Source of the DNA: Paludibacteraceae bacterium
Lineage (GTDB): Bacteria; Bacteroidota; Bacteroidia; Bacteroidales; Paludibacteraceae
Direction of reading: 5' to 3'
DNA: 64,000 nucleotides
Assembly (NCBI GenBank): GCA_905234835.1
Contig: CAJOIZ010000004.1
Span: 1-64,000, forward strand
This document shows positions 1-8,217 of this stretch, in pieces. The notes under the pieces were generated by a model that had not been told where the DNA came from, ran no database searches, and was given only the letters and a program-made list of their open reading frames with translations. Both the position numbers and the translations under genes were made by a program. Position 1 is the stretch's first letter. The number at the start of each line of letters is the position of its first letter.

Positions 1-64
1 CTGTGCACAAGGCGGATAACACGTCTGACTGCCACTTGTAATACGCCTCACGGCGTGAGGTCAT
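1..64 (-). CDS. possible start of a gene running off the left edge
   Basis: On the minus strand an ATG at 64-62 opens a reading frame that stays open to base 1 for 21 codons, beginning MTSRREAYYKWQSDVLSALC. A promoter-like element lies just upstream (83-114), so the frame is placed like a real gene with a very short leader. The start codon lies inside a 7-bp hairpin (61-78), which could limit translation. Too little is visible to name a family. A different minus-strand frame at 48-260 is judged spurious. Confidence 0.35.
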   Translation of the reverse strand, partial: MTSRREAYYKWQSDVLSALCT

Positions 65-78
65 TTCCACTGAAATGA
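46..78. other. two adjacent hairpins at the left-edge gene start
   Basis: Two perfect inverted repeats abut each other: a 6-bp stem at 46-51/55-60 and a 7-bp stem at 61-67/72-78. In minus orientation they cover the predicted transcript start and the ATG at 64-62 of the left-edge frame. They could be a translational control structure or a terminator remnant. The sequence does not decide between these. Confidence 0.4.
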
Positions 79-82
79 CGTG

Positions 83-114
83 CAAAGATAATACATTTTT
101 GAGCGAAATGCAAT
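83..114 (-). promoter_or_regulatory. Bacteroidota-type promoter reading left
   Basis: The minus strand reads TATCTTTG at 90-83, matching the TAnnTTTG -7 box. A weak TTG-type box lies about 20 bp upstream at 111-114. It points at the partial frame that leaves the window at base 1. Confidence 0.35.
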
Positions 115-550
115 ACCTTCTTAAGAAAAGTAAACTCTTTTTTCGATTTTATTAGGAAAAAGGGCATAAAAAAGTTGTCCAATCTTAAGAAAAGGAAAGT
201 TTTTATAGTTGAGAGTTGATAGTTGATAGTTGAGTGAAGTTGGAGAGTTGATAGTTTCATGTTTATGATTTATGGTTTATGATTCAACAATTTATCTTTC
301 TCCTTTTTGTTCACAAATTAAACGAATTGAACAAATGATGCTAACGCATCTTTCTTTTTGGTCCAAAATGATCAAAAATGATTCAAAAAATTATCTTTCA
401 CAGCAGCCCCCATAAAGTTTATGATTTCAAATTTAAGTATGCCCCTCTCTATATATATAAGGCAAAAAAGAGGCAAAATCTATCACCTGAAAGGCAAGTT
501 TTTACAAAAAAAATGAATTTTCTTTGTAAAAGGCTGTAAATGAGATGTGT
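91..550. other. AT-rich non-coding stretch with heptamer repeats
   Basis: No convincing gene is seen here. The stretch holds an 11-bp motif cttaagaaaag at about 120 and 184, four 7-bp units of the agttgat type at 207-234, three 7-bp units of the tttatga type at 262-282, and an AT-rich 9-bp stem at 500-508/523-531. Similar tttatga units recur at 765-780 and 801-815. The base composition is far more AT-rich than the neighbouring genes. Confidence 0.6.
207..234. repeat. four tandem heptamers (agttgag/agttgat)
   Basis: Four consecutive 7-bp units alternate agttgag and agttgat. The reverse-complement unit (atcaact/atcaatt) forms another run at 23114-23148, so this is a dispersed intergenic heptamer family. 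Confidence 0.7.
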
Positions 551-565
551 TCAAAAAGCCGTCGT

Positions 566-584
566 GTTCAAATAAAATTTGAAC
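566..584 (-). terminator. hairpin downstream of the orphan tail fragment
   Basis: An 8-bp perfect inverted repeat (gttcaaat/atttgaac, 3-nt loop) is followed on the minus strand by a short GC patch and a run of T. A second GC-rich 7-bp hairpin lies at 603-622. Together they look like the 3' end of a former transcription unit whose coding part survives only at 670-765. Confidence 0.45.
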
Positions 585-669
585 GCAATAAACGGAGGCT
601 TGCTCGCGGGAATAGCCGCGAGGAGTGAACCGATACCGGCACTTTCGGCAGAACCAATGTGACCGTTGT

Positions 670-765
670 TTATAGGCGGGTGGCGGGGAGGATGTAGAGG
701 GTGCCGTTGTACTCTATATATAGGGTACCGTTGCGGAGGAGTTTGGTGCCTTGCAACTTGCAAAT
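670..765 (-). pseudogene. orphan C-terminal tail of a surface/secreted protein
   Basis: Minus-strand translation of 765-670 gives about 30 codons including LQGTKLLRNGTLYIEYNGT, ending ILPATRL and a TAA at 672-670. An in-frame stop lies just upstream (768-766), so no start or body remains. The pattern (basic residue, NG, LYIE, NG) matches the tails of type IX-secreted proteins and closely resembles the end of the large protein at 59137-64000. I read it as the remnant of a deleted cargo gene. The rest of the 551-813 gap is non-coding. Confidence 0.5.
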
Positions 766-813
766 TTATGGTTTATGATTTCAAATTACAAGTTGTAAGT
801 TTGTGATTTATGA

Positions 814-1938
814 TTACAACCGTTGGAGCCAGATAGACATGAAGCGGTCATAGACAATATAGCCCTCATTGGTCGGATAGATATACTCCTTCTCGTTGAG
901 GAATTCTATAGCCCGTTTGACACTGCTCACTGCCGGCAAGTTATATTTTTTCAAGAAAAGGGCAGACGTGGGCGCTGTCACTATTTTCTCTTTTGCTATC
1001 GCCCGCAAAATGACCGCCTGATTGTTGGTCAACAGACTATACATCTTTCTATAGTCATCATCTTCGCGCTGAACAATATAATCCAGACAGGCAGTAACAT
1101 CCGCTTCCGTCACTTGTTGGGGATGCGTCTCAAACAGGCGGTTCAAGATATTCTGCATGTACCAAGTATAGCCATGTAACCGCGCATAGACAGCATGGAA
1201 GACCTCTTGTGGGAGCAGCGTTCCCGCTGTTTGCAACCATCGGCGAGCAAACTCATAATAAGTCTGCTCAGGAATAACATCCAGCGTTATCTTATCCGTA
1301 CTCCGAAAGAACGGTCGCTTGGGCGAATTGAAAATATCAGACATCAAGTGCTGCTTGCTGCCGGAAAAGATAAAACGGACATTCGGGCATTGCTGAACCT
1401 GCGAACGCAACAAGGCTTCCACATTGTGCTCCGGATAGTCGGCAATCTGCTGGAATTCATCTATCGCGATATAGCAGGTACGTCCAGAGTTGCGGAGATA
1501 AGCAAAAATCTCCTCCAATGTAACAACAGGGTTATTGGTGATGAGGTCCAATCCCAGTTTAGGGGCACCCGTCAGCGGGTCGGGAGAAAGATAGAGTCGA
1601 CAACTCTGGAAGAACTGCACTACGTAGCCCTCCATCTTTTGCAGGGGCGTGTCCAGCTGACCAATTACCACTTTGCCCAATTCCATTACCAAGTCATTCA
1701 ACGAATGAGTGGAAAACAAATCAACATAGAAGCATTTAATATCAGGCTCCGTTTGGGCTAATTGCGCAAAAACATGCTGAATCAGTCCGGTCTTTCCGAC
1801 GCGGCGAGGGCTGCGCAAGGTTACGTTTCTGCCATTACGCAAGGTAGAAATCAATTCGTTTGTTTCATTTTCGCGGTCACAGAAATACTCTGCACCAGCA
1901 TACCCAAAGACCGTAAAGGGATTTGTCAGCTCGCTCAT
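814..1938 (-). CDS. archaeal-type AAA ATPase (PF01637-like), copy 1
   Basis: A predicted P-loop ATPase of 374 residues from the family often annotated as 'ATPase domain predominantly from Archaea'. Its cellular role is unknown. Walker A SPRRVGKT lies at residues 43-50 and Walker B with IDEF at about 160, followed by a sensor-like FSGS segment. The C-terminal part (about 290-374) resembles a winged helix. The start at 1938 (MSELTNPF) is preferred over an upstream in-frame ATG at 1977 because it aligns with the paralogue at 23404-24549 (MHTLNNPF), with Walker A at the same residue numbers. It stands alone, with its own promoter (2001-2032) and a tandem palindromic repeat at the likely transcript start (1970-1997). 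Confidence 0.8.
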   Translation of the reverse strand: MSELTNPFTVFGYAGAEYFCDRENETNELISTLRNGRNVTLRSPRRVGKTGLIQHVFAQLAQTEPDIKCFYVDLFSTHSLNDLVMELGKVVIGQLDTPLQKMEGYVVQFFQSCRLYLSPDPLTGAPKLGLDLITNNPVVTLEEIFAYLRNSGRTCYIAIDEFQQIADYPEHNVEALLRSQVQQCPNVRFIFSGSKQHLMSDIFNSPKRPFFRSTDKITLDVIPEQTYYEFARRWLQTAGTLLPQEVFHAVYARLHGYTWYMQNILNRLFETHPQQVTEADVTACLDYIVQREDDDYRKMYSLLTNNQAVILRAIAKEKIVTAPTSALFLKKYNLPAVSSVKRAIEFLNEKEYIYPTNEGYIVYDRFMSIWLQRL

Positions 1939-1969
1939 AATAAGTGATTTATGTATTGAGTGATTTGCA

Positions 1970-1997
1970 TTACGCAAATTGCGTTACGCAAATTGCG
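1970..1997. repeat. perfect tandem 14-bp repeat with internal palindromes (operator candidate)
   Basis: The 14-mer ttacgcaaattgcg occurs twice without a gap at 1970-1983 and 1984-1997. The first copy carries an odd palindrome acgcaa-a-ttgcgt with 6-bp arms (1972-1984), and the second keeps 5-bp arms. The block lies 4-30 bp downstream of the -7 box of the ATPase gene, about at the transcript start. Two phased palindromes here look like a repressor site, possibly autoregulatory. No regulator is assigned. Confidence 0.55.
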
Positions 1998-2000
1998 CAG

Positions 2001-2032
2001 CAAAAGTACGGCTCATTTTTGAGACATGCAAG
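2001..2032 (-). promoter_or_regulatory. promoter of ATPase copy 1
   Basis: The minus strand reads TACTTTTG at 2008-2001, a fit to TAnnTTTG. A TTG box lies 20 bp upstream at 2029-2031. It would start transcription near 1994, about 55 nt before the ATG at 1938. Confidence 0.5.
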
Positions 2033-2049
2033 AAAAAGCGGGAAATTAA

Positions 2050-2153
2050 CGGTGAGCGTTCGGTGAGGGGACGGTGAACATTCGGTGAGGGGTGCTTTAT
2101 CTATCGTATATCTATCGTATATCTAACGTATATCTATCGTGTATCTATCGTAT
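2050..2153. repeat. 11-bp tandem arrays, locus A
   Basis: Two adjacent arrays share an 11-bp period. Four units begin cggtga at 2050-2093. Five units of the form atctatcgtat, with single-base variants, lie at 2099-2153. At 2164-2182 follows, in reverse complement, the core caactacggcaacgacacg that is also found at loci B (23178) and C (34716). No reading frame crosses the block with coding character. The rest of 1978-2438 holds only the two promoters and the leader of the next gene. Confidence 0.8.
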
Positions 2154-2276
2154 CTTCTTACTGCGTGTCGTTGCCGTAGTTGGTCACTGCGCTGTTGGGG
2201 ACTGCGTGTTGGGGCTGTAAAGAGAGGATGTGAAGAAGGGATGTGAAGAAGGGGGATGGCGATTTATGTAAAATTA

Positions 2277-2308
2277 TTTGCCTGCGTTAGACAATAGCAT
2301 TACCTTTG
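2277..2308 (+). promoter_or_regulatory. promoter of the lipoprotein-receptor-DUF4249 unit
   Basis: TTTG at 2277-2280 and TACCTTTG at 2301-2308 are separated by 20 bp, the textbook Bacteroidota arrangement. It predicts a leader of roughly 120 nt before the ATG at 2439. The leader is A- and C-rich and repeats the motif aacacttatat twice. No riboswitch fold is recognised in it. Confidence 0.6.
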
Positions 2309-2438
2309 CCGCCAAATGGATAGTCCAAACAAACACTCTAATCAAACAGACTTAACACTTATATCAGACAGAACTAATACTTATACAGGACAGGGCTAAT
2401 ACTTGGAATGAACAATCAAACCAAACACTTATATAACT

Positions 2439-3965
2439 ATGCGTAAACATCTTATCTTTGCATTGACCGTGGTAGTCATGGCAATGTTAGCGTTCGCATC
2501 GTGCGACAAGAAGAAAACAACCAACAACACTGACCTGCCCACCACTTCGGACGGCGCACAGAAACGCCTAACCCGCGAAGAACAAGTGGACAAACTCAAT
2601 GACCTCGGTCAGAAAGTTCTCGCTAACTTCAAGACCCAAGAACAGGAAGACCTCATCCGTCTGACGGACTACCTCGCTGCGCGCTTTGAGAACGCCAACT
2701 GGAAAGCCGTACTCGACAGTGCAGGAGAAGGCCACGCCGCCTATCCCGGTCTGAACCCCATGATGGCCACCATGCGCCGCCTGTCCGTCAATGCCTGCTA
2801 CGCTCCTATGGACTTTATGGCCGTTGTGACCCCTGACAACTGGTACGTGTCCGATTTCTACGGCGAGTTCGAATACATCGACAGCGACTCCAAATGGCGC
2901 TTCATCGCCAAGAATGACAACGCCGCCATCTTCCACTGCACTGACATGACAGGCAAAGAAGTGCTCATCACCATCAAAGCGACCGGCGACACCTACTCCA
3001 TCACCGACACCGTCAAAGTGTACGACTACAACACAACCAAACGCATCTATGTGGTTGACTACTGGGACGAGAACACAGAGAAGTATGTAGAAGGCCGCGA
3101 GATTTCCGAGAAACTCTTTAACGAACTGCTCAACAACCGCGACGAGGGCGACGACGAATACTTTACCGCCACATACAACGGCATCTACTACCATGTACAC
3201 GTAGGATACCCCTACACGATGCAACCCTACACCGTTCATGTTCCCACGAACATAGAAGCTACCCTCAACGACAACGGCACGGAGATGATTAACATCAACC
3301 TCTCGTTCGACATCAACCGCAAAGACCACGTGAAAGTAGCCGGCAATGTACGTCTCGCCAACGTCATCCAGACCTATGACCTGAACATCACCCGCAATGC
3401 GGTACGCGGCAACTACGAGATGGCCGTCAACGGCAAGTCTATCTGCAAGTTGGCACTCGACAACAACGGCTTCAACGCTCTCGCAATTGACCCCAACAAC
3501 AACCTCAGCACCCGAGGCGACGTCAATAAATACGAGACCAAACTGCAGAACGAACTCAAGCCCGGCAAGACCACTATCCTGCTGACCCTTCTCGGCGGCG
3601 AGATGAGCATTCGCGGCGAAATAGACGGCGATGCTCTCTACAACGGTCTGAAGAAGATGAAGGAGAAAGAGTACAACGAGCAACGCCAATGGGCTACCGA
3701 CTACGCCGAGAACTGGAACGAGAACGTCTATATGTTCGTTTACTACGGCAGCGACATCAAACAGGCCCAAATCAAGATGGATGTGGACGACATGAACTAC
3801 GAGGTTGTTCCCGTCATCTACTTCATTGAGGACAAGATGGCTATGCAGTTCGACGAGTTCTTCACGCGCCGCTCATACGGAGACCTGATAGATGCCACCG
3901 AAGCACTGATAAACGGCTACATATCCTTCTTCAAAGAGCATCAGATAGAGCCCGTTGATTTTTAA
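2439..3965 (+). CDS. lipoprotein of unknown function
   Basis: A 508-residue protein with a lipoprotein signal peptide: a hydrophobic core at residues 4-20 and lipobox AFASC, with C22 as the lipidated cysteine followed by DKKK. The mature part is polar and rich in charged residues and Tyr, with no further membrane segment, so it should be anchored in an outer or periplasmic leaflet. I recognise no domain. It ends 3 nt before the TonB-receptor-like gene and shares its promoter, which suggests that the lipoprotein, barrel and DUF4249 lipoprotein act together at the outer membrane. Confidence 0.75.
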   Translation: MRKHLIFALTVVVMAMLAFASCDKKKTTNNTDLPTTSDGAQKRLTREEQVDKLNDLGQKVLANFKTQEQEDLIRLTDYLAARFENANWKAVLDSAGEGHAAYPGLNPMMATMRRLSVNACYAPMDFMAVVTPDNWYVSDFYGEFEYIDSDSKWRFIAKNDNAAIFHCTDMTGKEVLITIKATGDTYSITDTVKVYDYNTTKRIYVVDYWDENTEKYVEGREISEKLFNELLNNRDEGDDEYFTATYNGIYYHVHVGYPYTMQPYTVHVPTNIEATLNDNGTEMININLSFDINRKDHVKVAGNVRLANVIQTYDLNITRNAVRGNYEMAVNGKSICKLALDNNGFNALAIDPNNNLSTRGDVNKYETKLQNELKPGKTTILLTLLGGEMSIRGEIDGDALYNGLKKMKEKEYNEQRQWATDYAENWNENVYMFVYYGSDIKQAQIKMDVDDMNYEVVPVIYFIEDKMAMQFDEFFTRRSYGDLIDATEALINGYISFFKEHQIEPVDF

Positions 3966-3968
3966 TCC

Positions 3969-6014
3969 ATGTCCCGCTCCCGCCTCTTGCTGTTGTGCCT
4001 TGCCCTCGGCGCCAGTGTAAGCGCACAGGTAGCCGTGCAGAACGACACAACCATAGAGGCATACCGCGACTTGGAAGAAGTACAAGTGAAAGGCAAACTG
4101 CTGACCCCGGCGATGAACCAGGTCAGCAGTTCTACTTTGTCGCTCAATGTCAAGGAATTAGACGCACTGCCCAAGTTGATGGGTCAGACCGACCCGCTGT
4201 ACTTCCTGCAGACCCTCGCGGGCGTACAAGTGAACAACGAGGCACAAGGCGGCATCTTCGTGCAGGGCTGCGACAACGCACACACCCTGCTCACTATCAA
4301 CGATGCGCCCGTGTTCTACCCCAGCCACGCCCTGAACCTCTTTTCCGCATTCAATGCCTCGCACTTAGAAAGCATACAGGTGGTTATGTCCGCGCACCCC
4401 GCCGCCGATGCCAACCGTCTCGGCGGTGCCGTCCGTCTGCAGACGTACCGGAAAGCACCGCGCCGTTTCAACCTGTCCGCCAACGTGGGGCTGCTGTGCT
4501 CCGACCTGCATATCCAGTCGCACTGCTCCGACCAATGCGATGTGTTCTTCTCCGGCAGGGCATCGTACTTCACGCTATACAAGGGGCTGCTCAAGACCGA
4601 TAACCTGCAACCCGACTACCATTTTGACGACTTCAACCTCACCTGCGCCTTCCACCCGACCCCGAAGGACGATATCGTTCTGTCGGCTTTCACCGGCTAC
4701 GACCGGCTGACCGCCGACAACACGACCAACAACCAGCAACTGTTCGACATCTCGTGGCAGAACCTCGCCTCGTCTCTGCTGTGGGACAGGAAAGAGGGGA
4801 ACGCCCAGTACCACACGTCCCTTTATCTGTCGGGCTACCACAACCGGTTTGTCTTTGACCTGCAGCAGGAGCTCTTCCTCAACGGCAAGTCCTCCGTCGG
4901 TGCCACCGGCGTGAAGCATAATACGGATATCCGGATAGCAGAAGGTATGAGCCTCAATGCGGGTGCCGAATATGCCGCCACGCGCTACTCGCCGCTCGCT
5001 TTCGCCCTGCTGGGTGACTTCGCCGCCGGTGTGGAGAGTATGCCGCAGGCAGTCCTATACGCGCACGAGGCTTCGCTATTCGCTGATTTTGCCCATCAGG
5101 TCAATGGTTTCTTCCGCTATTCGGTCGGTGTGAGAGGCTCCGCTTACTATTGCCAAGACAAGCCGTTCTTCCAACTCGACCCGCGTGCCAACCTGTCGTT
5201 CGAGGTCGCGCACGAACAGTTCCTCTACCTCCACGCGGGGACATACAGCCAGAACAACCACAATATCAACCTTATCAGTACCGGTCTGCCTACCGACTTC
5301 TATATCCCCGCATCCGCCCGCTTCAAGCCTGAATATGCTCTGTCCGCCTCGGTCGGCTACAAAGGGGCTTTCCTGCAGAACAAATACGTGCTATCCGCCG
5401 AGGTGTATTTCAAGCAGCTCTATAACACTGTGGAATGCAATATCAGCGTGCTGGATCTGCTCTACAACCATGCCGTCTATACCGATTTCATCTATGCGGG
5501 GACAGGGCAGAACTACGGGTTGGACATCACGTTCCAGAAAGCCAAAGGCAAACTGTCCGGCTACCTGACCTACTCGCTCGGCTGGGCAAAGCGGTTCATT
5601 CCCGAAGTGAGCGAACGGCCTTTCGACAGTTCGCACTCGCGGCGACACCAGTTAGTCGCCACCGCCGCATATCACTTCAACACCGCGTGGTCCGTGGGAG
5701 CCGTCTTTACCCTCGCCACGGGAACGCCTTATACCGAGCCCGAAGCCGCATACCTGCTCAACGGACGGGTCGTGGCACGTATGGGGCAGTACAACGCGGC
5801 GCACCTTCCGCTTACCCACCGGCTCGACCTGTCAGCCAACTACAGCCTGCAACTCAAGCAGAACCGCTCCATTGACTTCAATGTCTCGCTGTACAACGTT
5901 TATTGCCACAAGAATGTGCAGTTCATCACCTATTCCTACGAGGCTTTCCGTATCCGCAAGACGGGTCTGCTCAATATGATCATCCCGTCCCTTTCGGTCC
6001 ACTTTAACCTGTAA
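3969..6014 (+). CDS. TonB-dependent receptor-like outer membrane protein
   Basis: A 681-residue protein with a Sec signal peptide ending near SVSA (residues 1-18). It then has a plug-like domain (about 35-155, including the typical stretch with INDAPVFY) and a long beta-rich region ending in Phe-Asn-Leu, as expected for a barrel closed by the BAM machinery. A TonB-box-like DLEEVQVKG lies at about residues 35-43. The N-terminal carboxypeptidase-like domain usual in Bacteroidota receptors of this kind is absent. The gene sits 3 nt after the lipoprotein gene and 6 nt before the DUF4249 gene. A barrel plus DUF4249 pair is common in Bacteroidota, but the substrate is unknown. Confidence 0.8.
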   Translation: MSRSRLLLLCLALGASVSAQVAVQNDTTIEAYRDLEEVQVKGKLLTPAMNQVSSSTLSLNVKELDALPKLMGQTDPLYFLQTLAGVQVNNEAQGGIFVQGCDNAHTLLTINDAPVFYPSHALNLFSAFNASHLESIQVVMSAHPAADANRLGGAVRLQTYRKAPRRFNLSANVGLLCSDLHIQSHCSDQCDVFFSGRASYFTLYKGLLKTDNLQPDYHFDDFNLTCAFHPTPKDDIVLSAFTGYDRLTADNTTNNQQLFDISWQNLASSLLWDRKEGNAQYHTSLYLSGYHNRFVFDLQQELFLNGKSSVGATGVKHNTDIRIAEGMSLNAGAEYAATRYSPLAFALLGDFAAGVESMPQAVLYAHEASLFADFAHQVNGFFRYSVGVRGSAYYCQDKPFFQLDPRANLSFEVAHEQFLYLHAGTYSQNNHNINLISTGLPTDFYIPASARFKPEYALSASVGYKGAFLQNKYVLSAEVYFKQLYNTVECNISVLDLLYNHAVYTDFIYAGTGQNYGLDITFQKAKGKLSGYLTYSLGWAKRFIPEVSERPFDSSHSRRHQLVATAAYHFNTAWSVGAVFTLATGTPYTEPEAAYLLNGRVVARMGQYNAAHLPLTHRLDLSANYSLQLKQNRSIDFNVSLYNVYCHKNVQFITYSYEAFRIRKTGLLNMIIPSLSVHFNL

Positions 6015-6020
6015 CCCACT

Positions 6021-6887
6021 ATGAAGAAAACCGCACTCCTGATACTATTGTCCGTCTGCCTTCTTGCCTGCGAGAAGACCGCGTCGCAGCCGGACCTTAT
6101 CGTGGTCGAAGGCTGGATAGAGGAAGGGGCACACCCCGTCGTCTTCCTGCATAAGGCGGTCAGGCTCAACGAGAAGGATATCAAATTGGAGGATATGATG
6201 CGGGAAAGCATTGTCTATTCCGCCCGCGTCCACGTGGCAGACGGCACGGACTCGGTGCAACTGATAGCCAAGATAGACACCACGATGCTGCCGCCGTACT
6301 ACTACCACAACGTGCGCATCAAAGGGGAAGCAGGAGGGATTTACAGACTCACAGTGGATTATCAGGGGCAGACTCTGACAGCCACGACCACCGTTCTGCC
6401 AGCCGTGCTGATTGACTCTATCGTGATTGCCAGCGCAGAAGGACAGCCTGATGCCAAAGAAGTTATCGTCCATTTTCGAGACAACCCCGCCACCACGGAC
6501 TGTTATGCGCTGTTCTACAACCAAGGCGGACAGAAGCAGTACGCGCTCGCCTCGATGGGCGTGATGGACGACGGTTCGCGGCAAGGGGAGCATATAGCAT
6601 GGCGGCTCAACCGCTCCAACACCCTGTTAGACCCAGCGGATGTTTTCCATTTCGCCGCCGGAGACACGGTGCGCGTCAAACTCTCGCACATAGACGACGA
6701 GGCATACGCAGTATGGTCGTCGTTCGCATCTTCGTCTGTTTCCAATACGTGGATTTTTATGCCCAAGGCGCAGATAAAGACCAACATACAGGGCGGTGCA
6801 GGCTGCTGGTGCGGGTTTGGCAGCGACATACGGGAAATCCGTATTCCCGCCCACGACACGGTATTCATCTATGCGGACAGCCTGTAG
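6021..6887 (+). CDS. DUF4249-family lipoprotein
   Basis: A 288-residue lipoprotein with signal peptide and lipobox LLAC (C17). The first mature stretch contains IVVEGWIEEG, the hallmark opening of DUF4249, followed by an Ig-like beta-rich region. The family is nearly always coded beside a TonB-receptor-like barrel and is presumed to be its surface partner. The biochemical role is not established. It is last in the plus-strand unit and converges on hflX with only 7 nt between the stop codons, so no separate terminator is visible. Confidence 0.75.
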   Translation: MKKTALLILLSVCLLACEKTASQPDLIVVEGWIEEGAHPVVFLHKAVRLNEKDIKLEDMMRESIVYSARVHVADGTDSVQLIAKIDTTMLPPYYYHNVRIKGEAGGIYRLTVDYQGQTLTATTTVLPAVLIDSIVIASAEGQPDAKEVIVHFRDNPATTDCYALFYNQGGQKQYALASMGVMDDGSRQGEHIAWRLNRSNTLLDPADVFHFAAGDTVRVKLSHIDDEAYAVWSSFASSSVSNTWIFMPKAQIKTNIQGGAGCWCGFGSDIREIRIPAHDTVFIYADSL

Positions 6888-6894
6888 GTCAAGA

Positions 6895-8196
6895 TTATAA
6901 GGACGGGTCGATATCGGGGAAAAGAAAGTCGTTGTAAGGATAGCGCTGCACGTGAATCGCCTTGATGCGGTCGTACAGCAGCTGACGGAGCGCGTCCACA
7001 TTCTGTTTCTCCGCAGCCGAAATGAAGATGCAGTCGTCGGAGAGTTTCGCCATCCACGTCCGCTCCAGTTCCTCCAGCGGGATGTTCTCGCGACGCACCG
7101 GGGTGAGGTCATCCGCCTCCTTCGGCTCGTAACGGAATGCGTCTATCTTATTGAACACCACAATCGTTGGAAGGGTCTTTTTTACCGTCTGTTTCGGCCG
7201 GCGGAGCGAAGCCACCGCACTGTCCTTCCCCGGTGTCTCATCCTCGCCAAGCAGTTCGGACAGGGTCTGCTCCACCACCTGGTACTGCTCCTCGAAATTG
7301 GGGTGCGATATGTCCACCACGTGTACCAACAGGTCCGCCTCGCGCACCTCGTCCAGTGTCGATTTGAACGACTCGATCAGGTGGTGCGGCAATTTGCGGA
7401 TGAACCCGACCGTATCGCTCAGGAGGAAAGGCAGGTTGTTGATGGTCACTTTCCTTACCGTGGTGTCAAGGGTAGCGAAAAGGCGGTTCTCGGCGAACAC
7501 CTCGCTCTTGCTCAGCAGGTTCATCAGCGTGGACTTGCCCACATTGGTGTACCCCACCAGCGCCACGCGCACCATCTTGCCGCGGTTCTGCCGCTGGGTC
7601 GCCATCTGACGGTCGATGCGCTTCAGTTCGTCTTTGAGCAGAGCGATGCGCTGACCAATGATCCGGCGGTCCGCCTCAATCTGTGTCTCGCCCGTACCGC
7701 GGTTCGTTCCGCCACCGCCGCGCTGACGGTCCAGGTGGCTCCACATGCGTGTCAGGCGGGGCAGCATATACTGCAGGTGCGCCAGTTCGACCTGCGTCTT
7801 GGCGTAACTCGTCTGCGCACGCTGAACGAAAATCTCGAGAATGAGCAGCGTCCTGTCCATTACCCGCACTGGGTGACGGTCTTTGCCTGGGCCTTTGGGA
7901 TTCAGAACATTCTCTATGTTGCGCATCTGGCGCGGTGACAGTTCATCGTCAAAAATGACCATGTCCACCGGGGCTTCGGCGGTCTTGTTGTAGTCTTCTA
8001 TCCAACGGCTGATCTCCTGTATCTTGCCGCTGCCGATGTAGGTGTTGGTGTCGGGGTGGTCGGCACGCTGAACGAAACGGCGCACAGGCTCTATGTCCCG
8101 CGTGTCGGCGAGGAACGCCAGTTCGTCCAGGTACTCGCGGGTTCGCTCCTCGCTCTGTGCCGGCGTAATCAGTCCTATCAGTATCGCTTTCTCCAT
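6895..8196 (-). CDS. hflX: GTPase HflX
   Basis: A ribosome-associated GTPase that in other bacteria splits or rescues stalled 70S ribosomes under stress. The 433-residue protein has the N-terminal HflX domain (about 1-160), the glycine-rich signature with GTGETQIEADRR near 180, G1 GYTNVGKST near 215, G3 DTVGF and G4 NKID. All GTP-binding motifs are intact and the length is normal. It is the last gene of the ftsX-to-hflX unit, 21 nt after polA. Confidence 0.95.
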   Translation of the reverse strand: MEKAILIGLITPAQSEERTREYLDELAFLADTRDIEPVRRFVQRADHPDTNTYIGSGKIQEISRWIEDYNKTAEAPVDMVIFDDELSPRQMRNIENVLNPKGPGKDRHPVRVMDRTLLILEIFVQRAQTSYAKTQVELAHLQYMLPRLTRMWSHLDRQRGGGGTNRGTGETQIEADRRIIGQRIALLKDELKRIDRQMATQRQNRGKMVRVALVGYTNVGKSTLMNLLSKSEVFAENRLFATLDTTVRKVTINNLPFLLSDTVGFIRKLPHHLIESFKSTLDEVREADLLVHVVDISHPNFEEQYQVVEQTLSELLGEDETPGKDSAVASLRRPKQTVKKTLPTIVVFNKIDAFRYEPKEADDLTPVRRENIPLEELERTWMAKLSDDCIFISAAEKQNVDALRQLLYDRIKAIHVQRYPYNDFLFPDIDPSL

Positions 8197-8217
8197 CAGG
8201 CAAAAGGGGTTATATTT

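Noticed and set aside
48-260. 70-residue minus-strand frame
   Set aside because: Its protein derives from heptamer repeats and AT-rich DNA and shows no family pattern; another frame with a better-placed start (ATG at 64) competes with it.
2568-3770. 400-residue minus-strand frame inside the lipoprotein gene
   Set aside because: Val-rich antisense shadow of a gene with signal peptide and promoter; no signature of its own.
6952-7938. 328-residue plus-strand frame
   Set aside because: Lies wholly antisense to hflX, whose motifs are certain.
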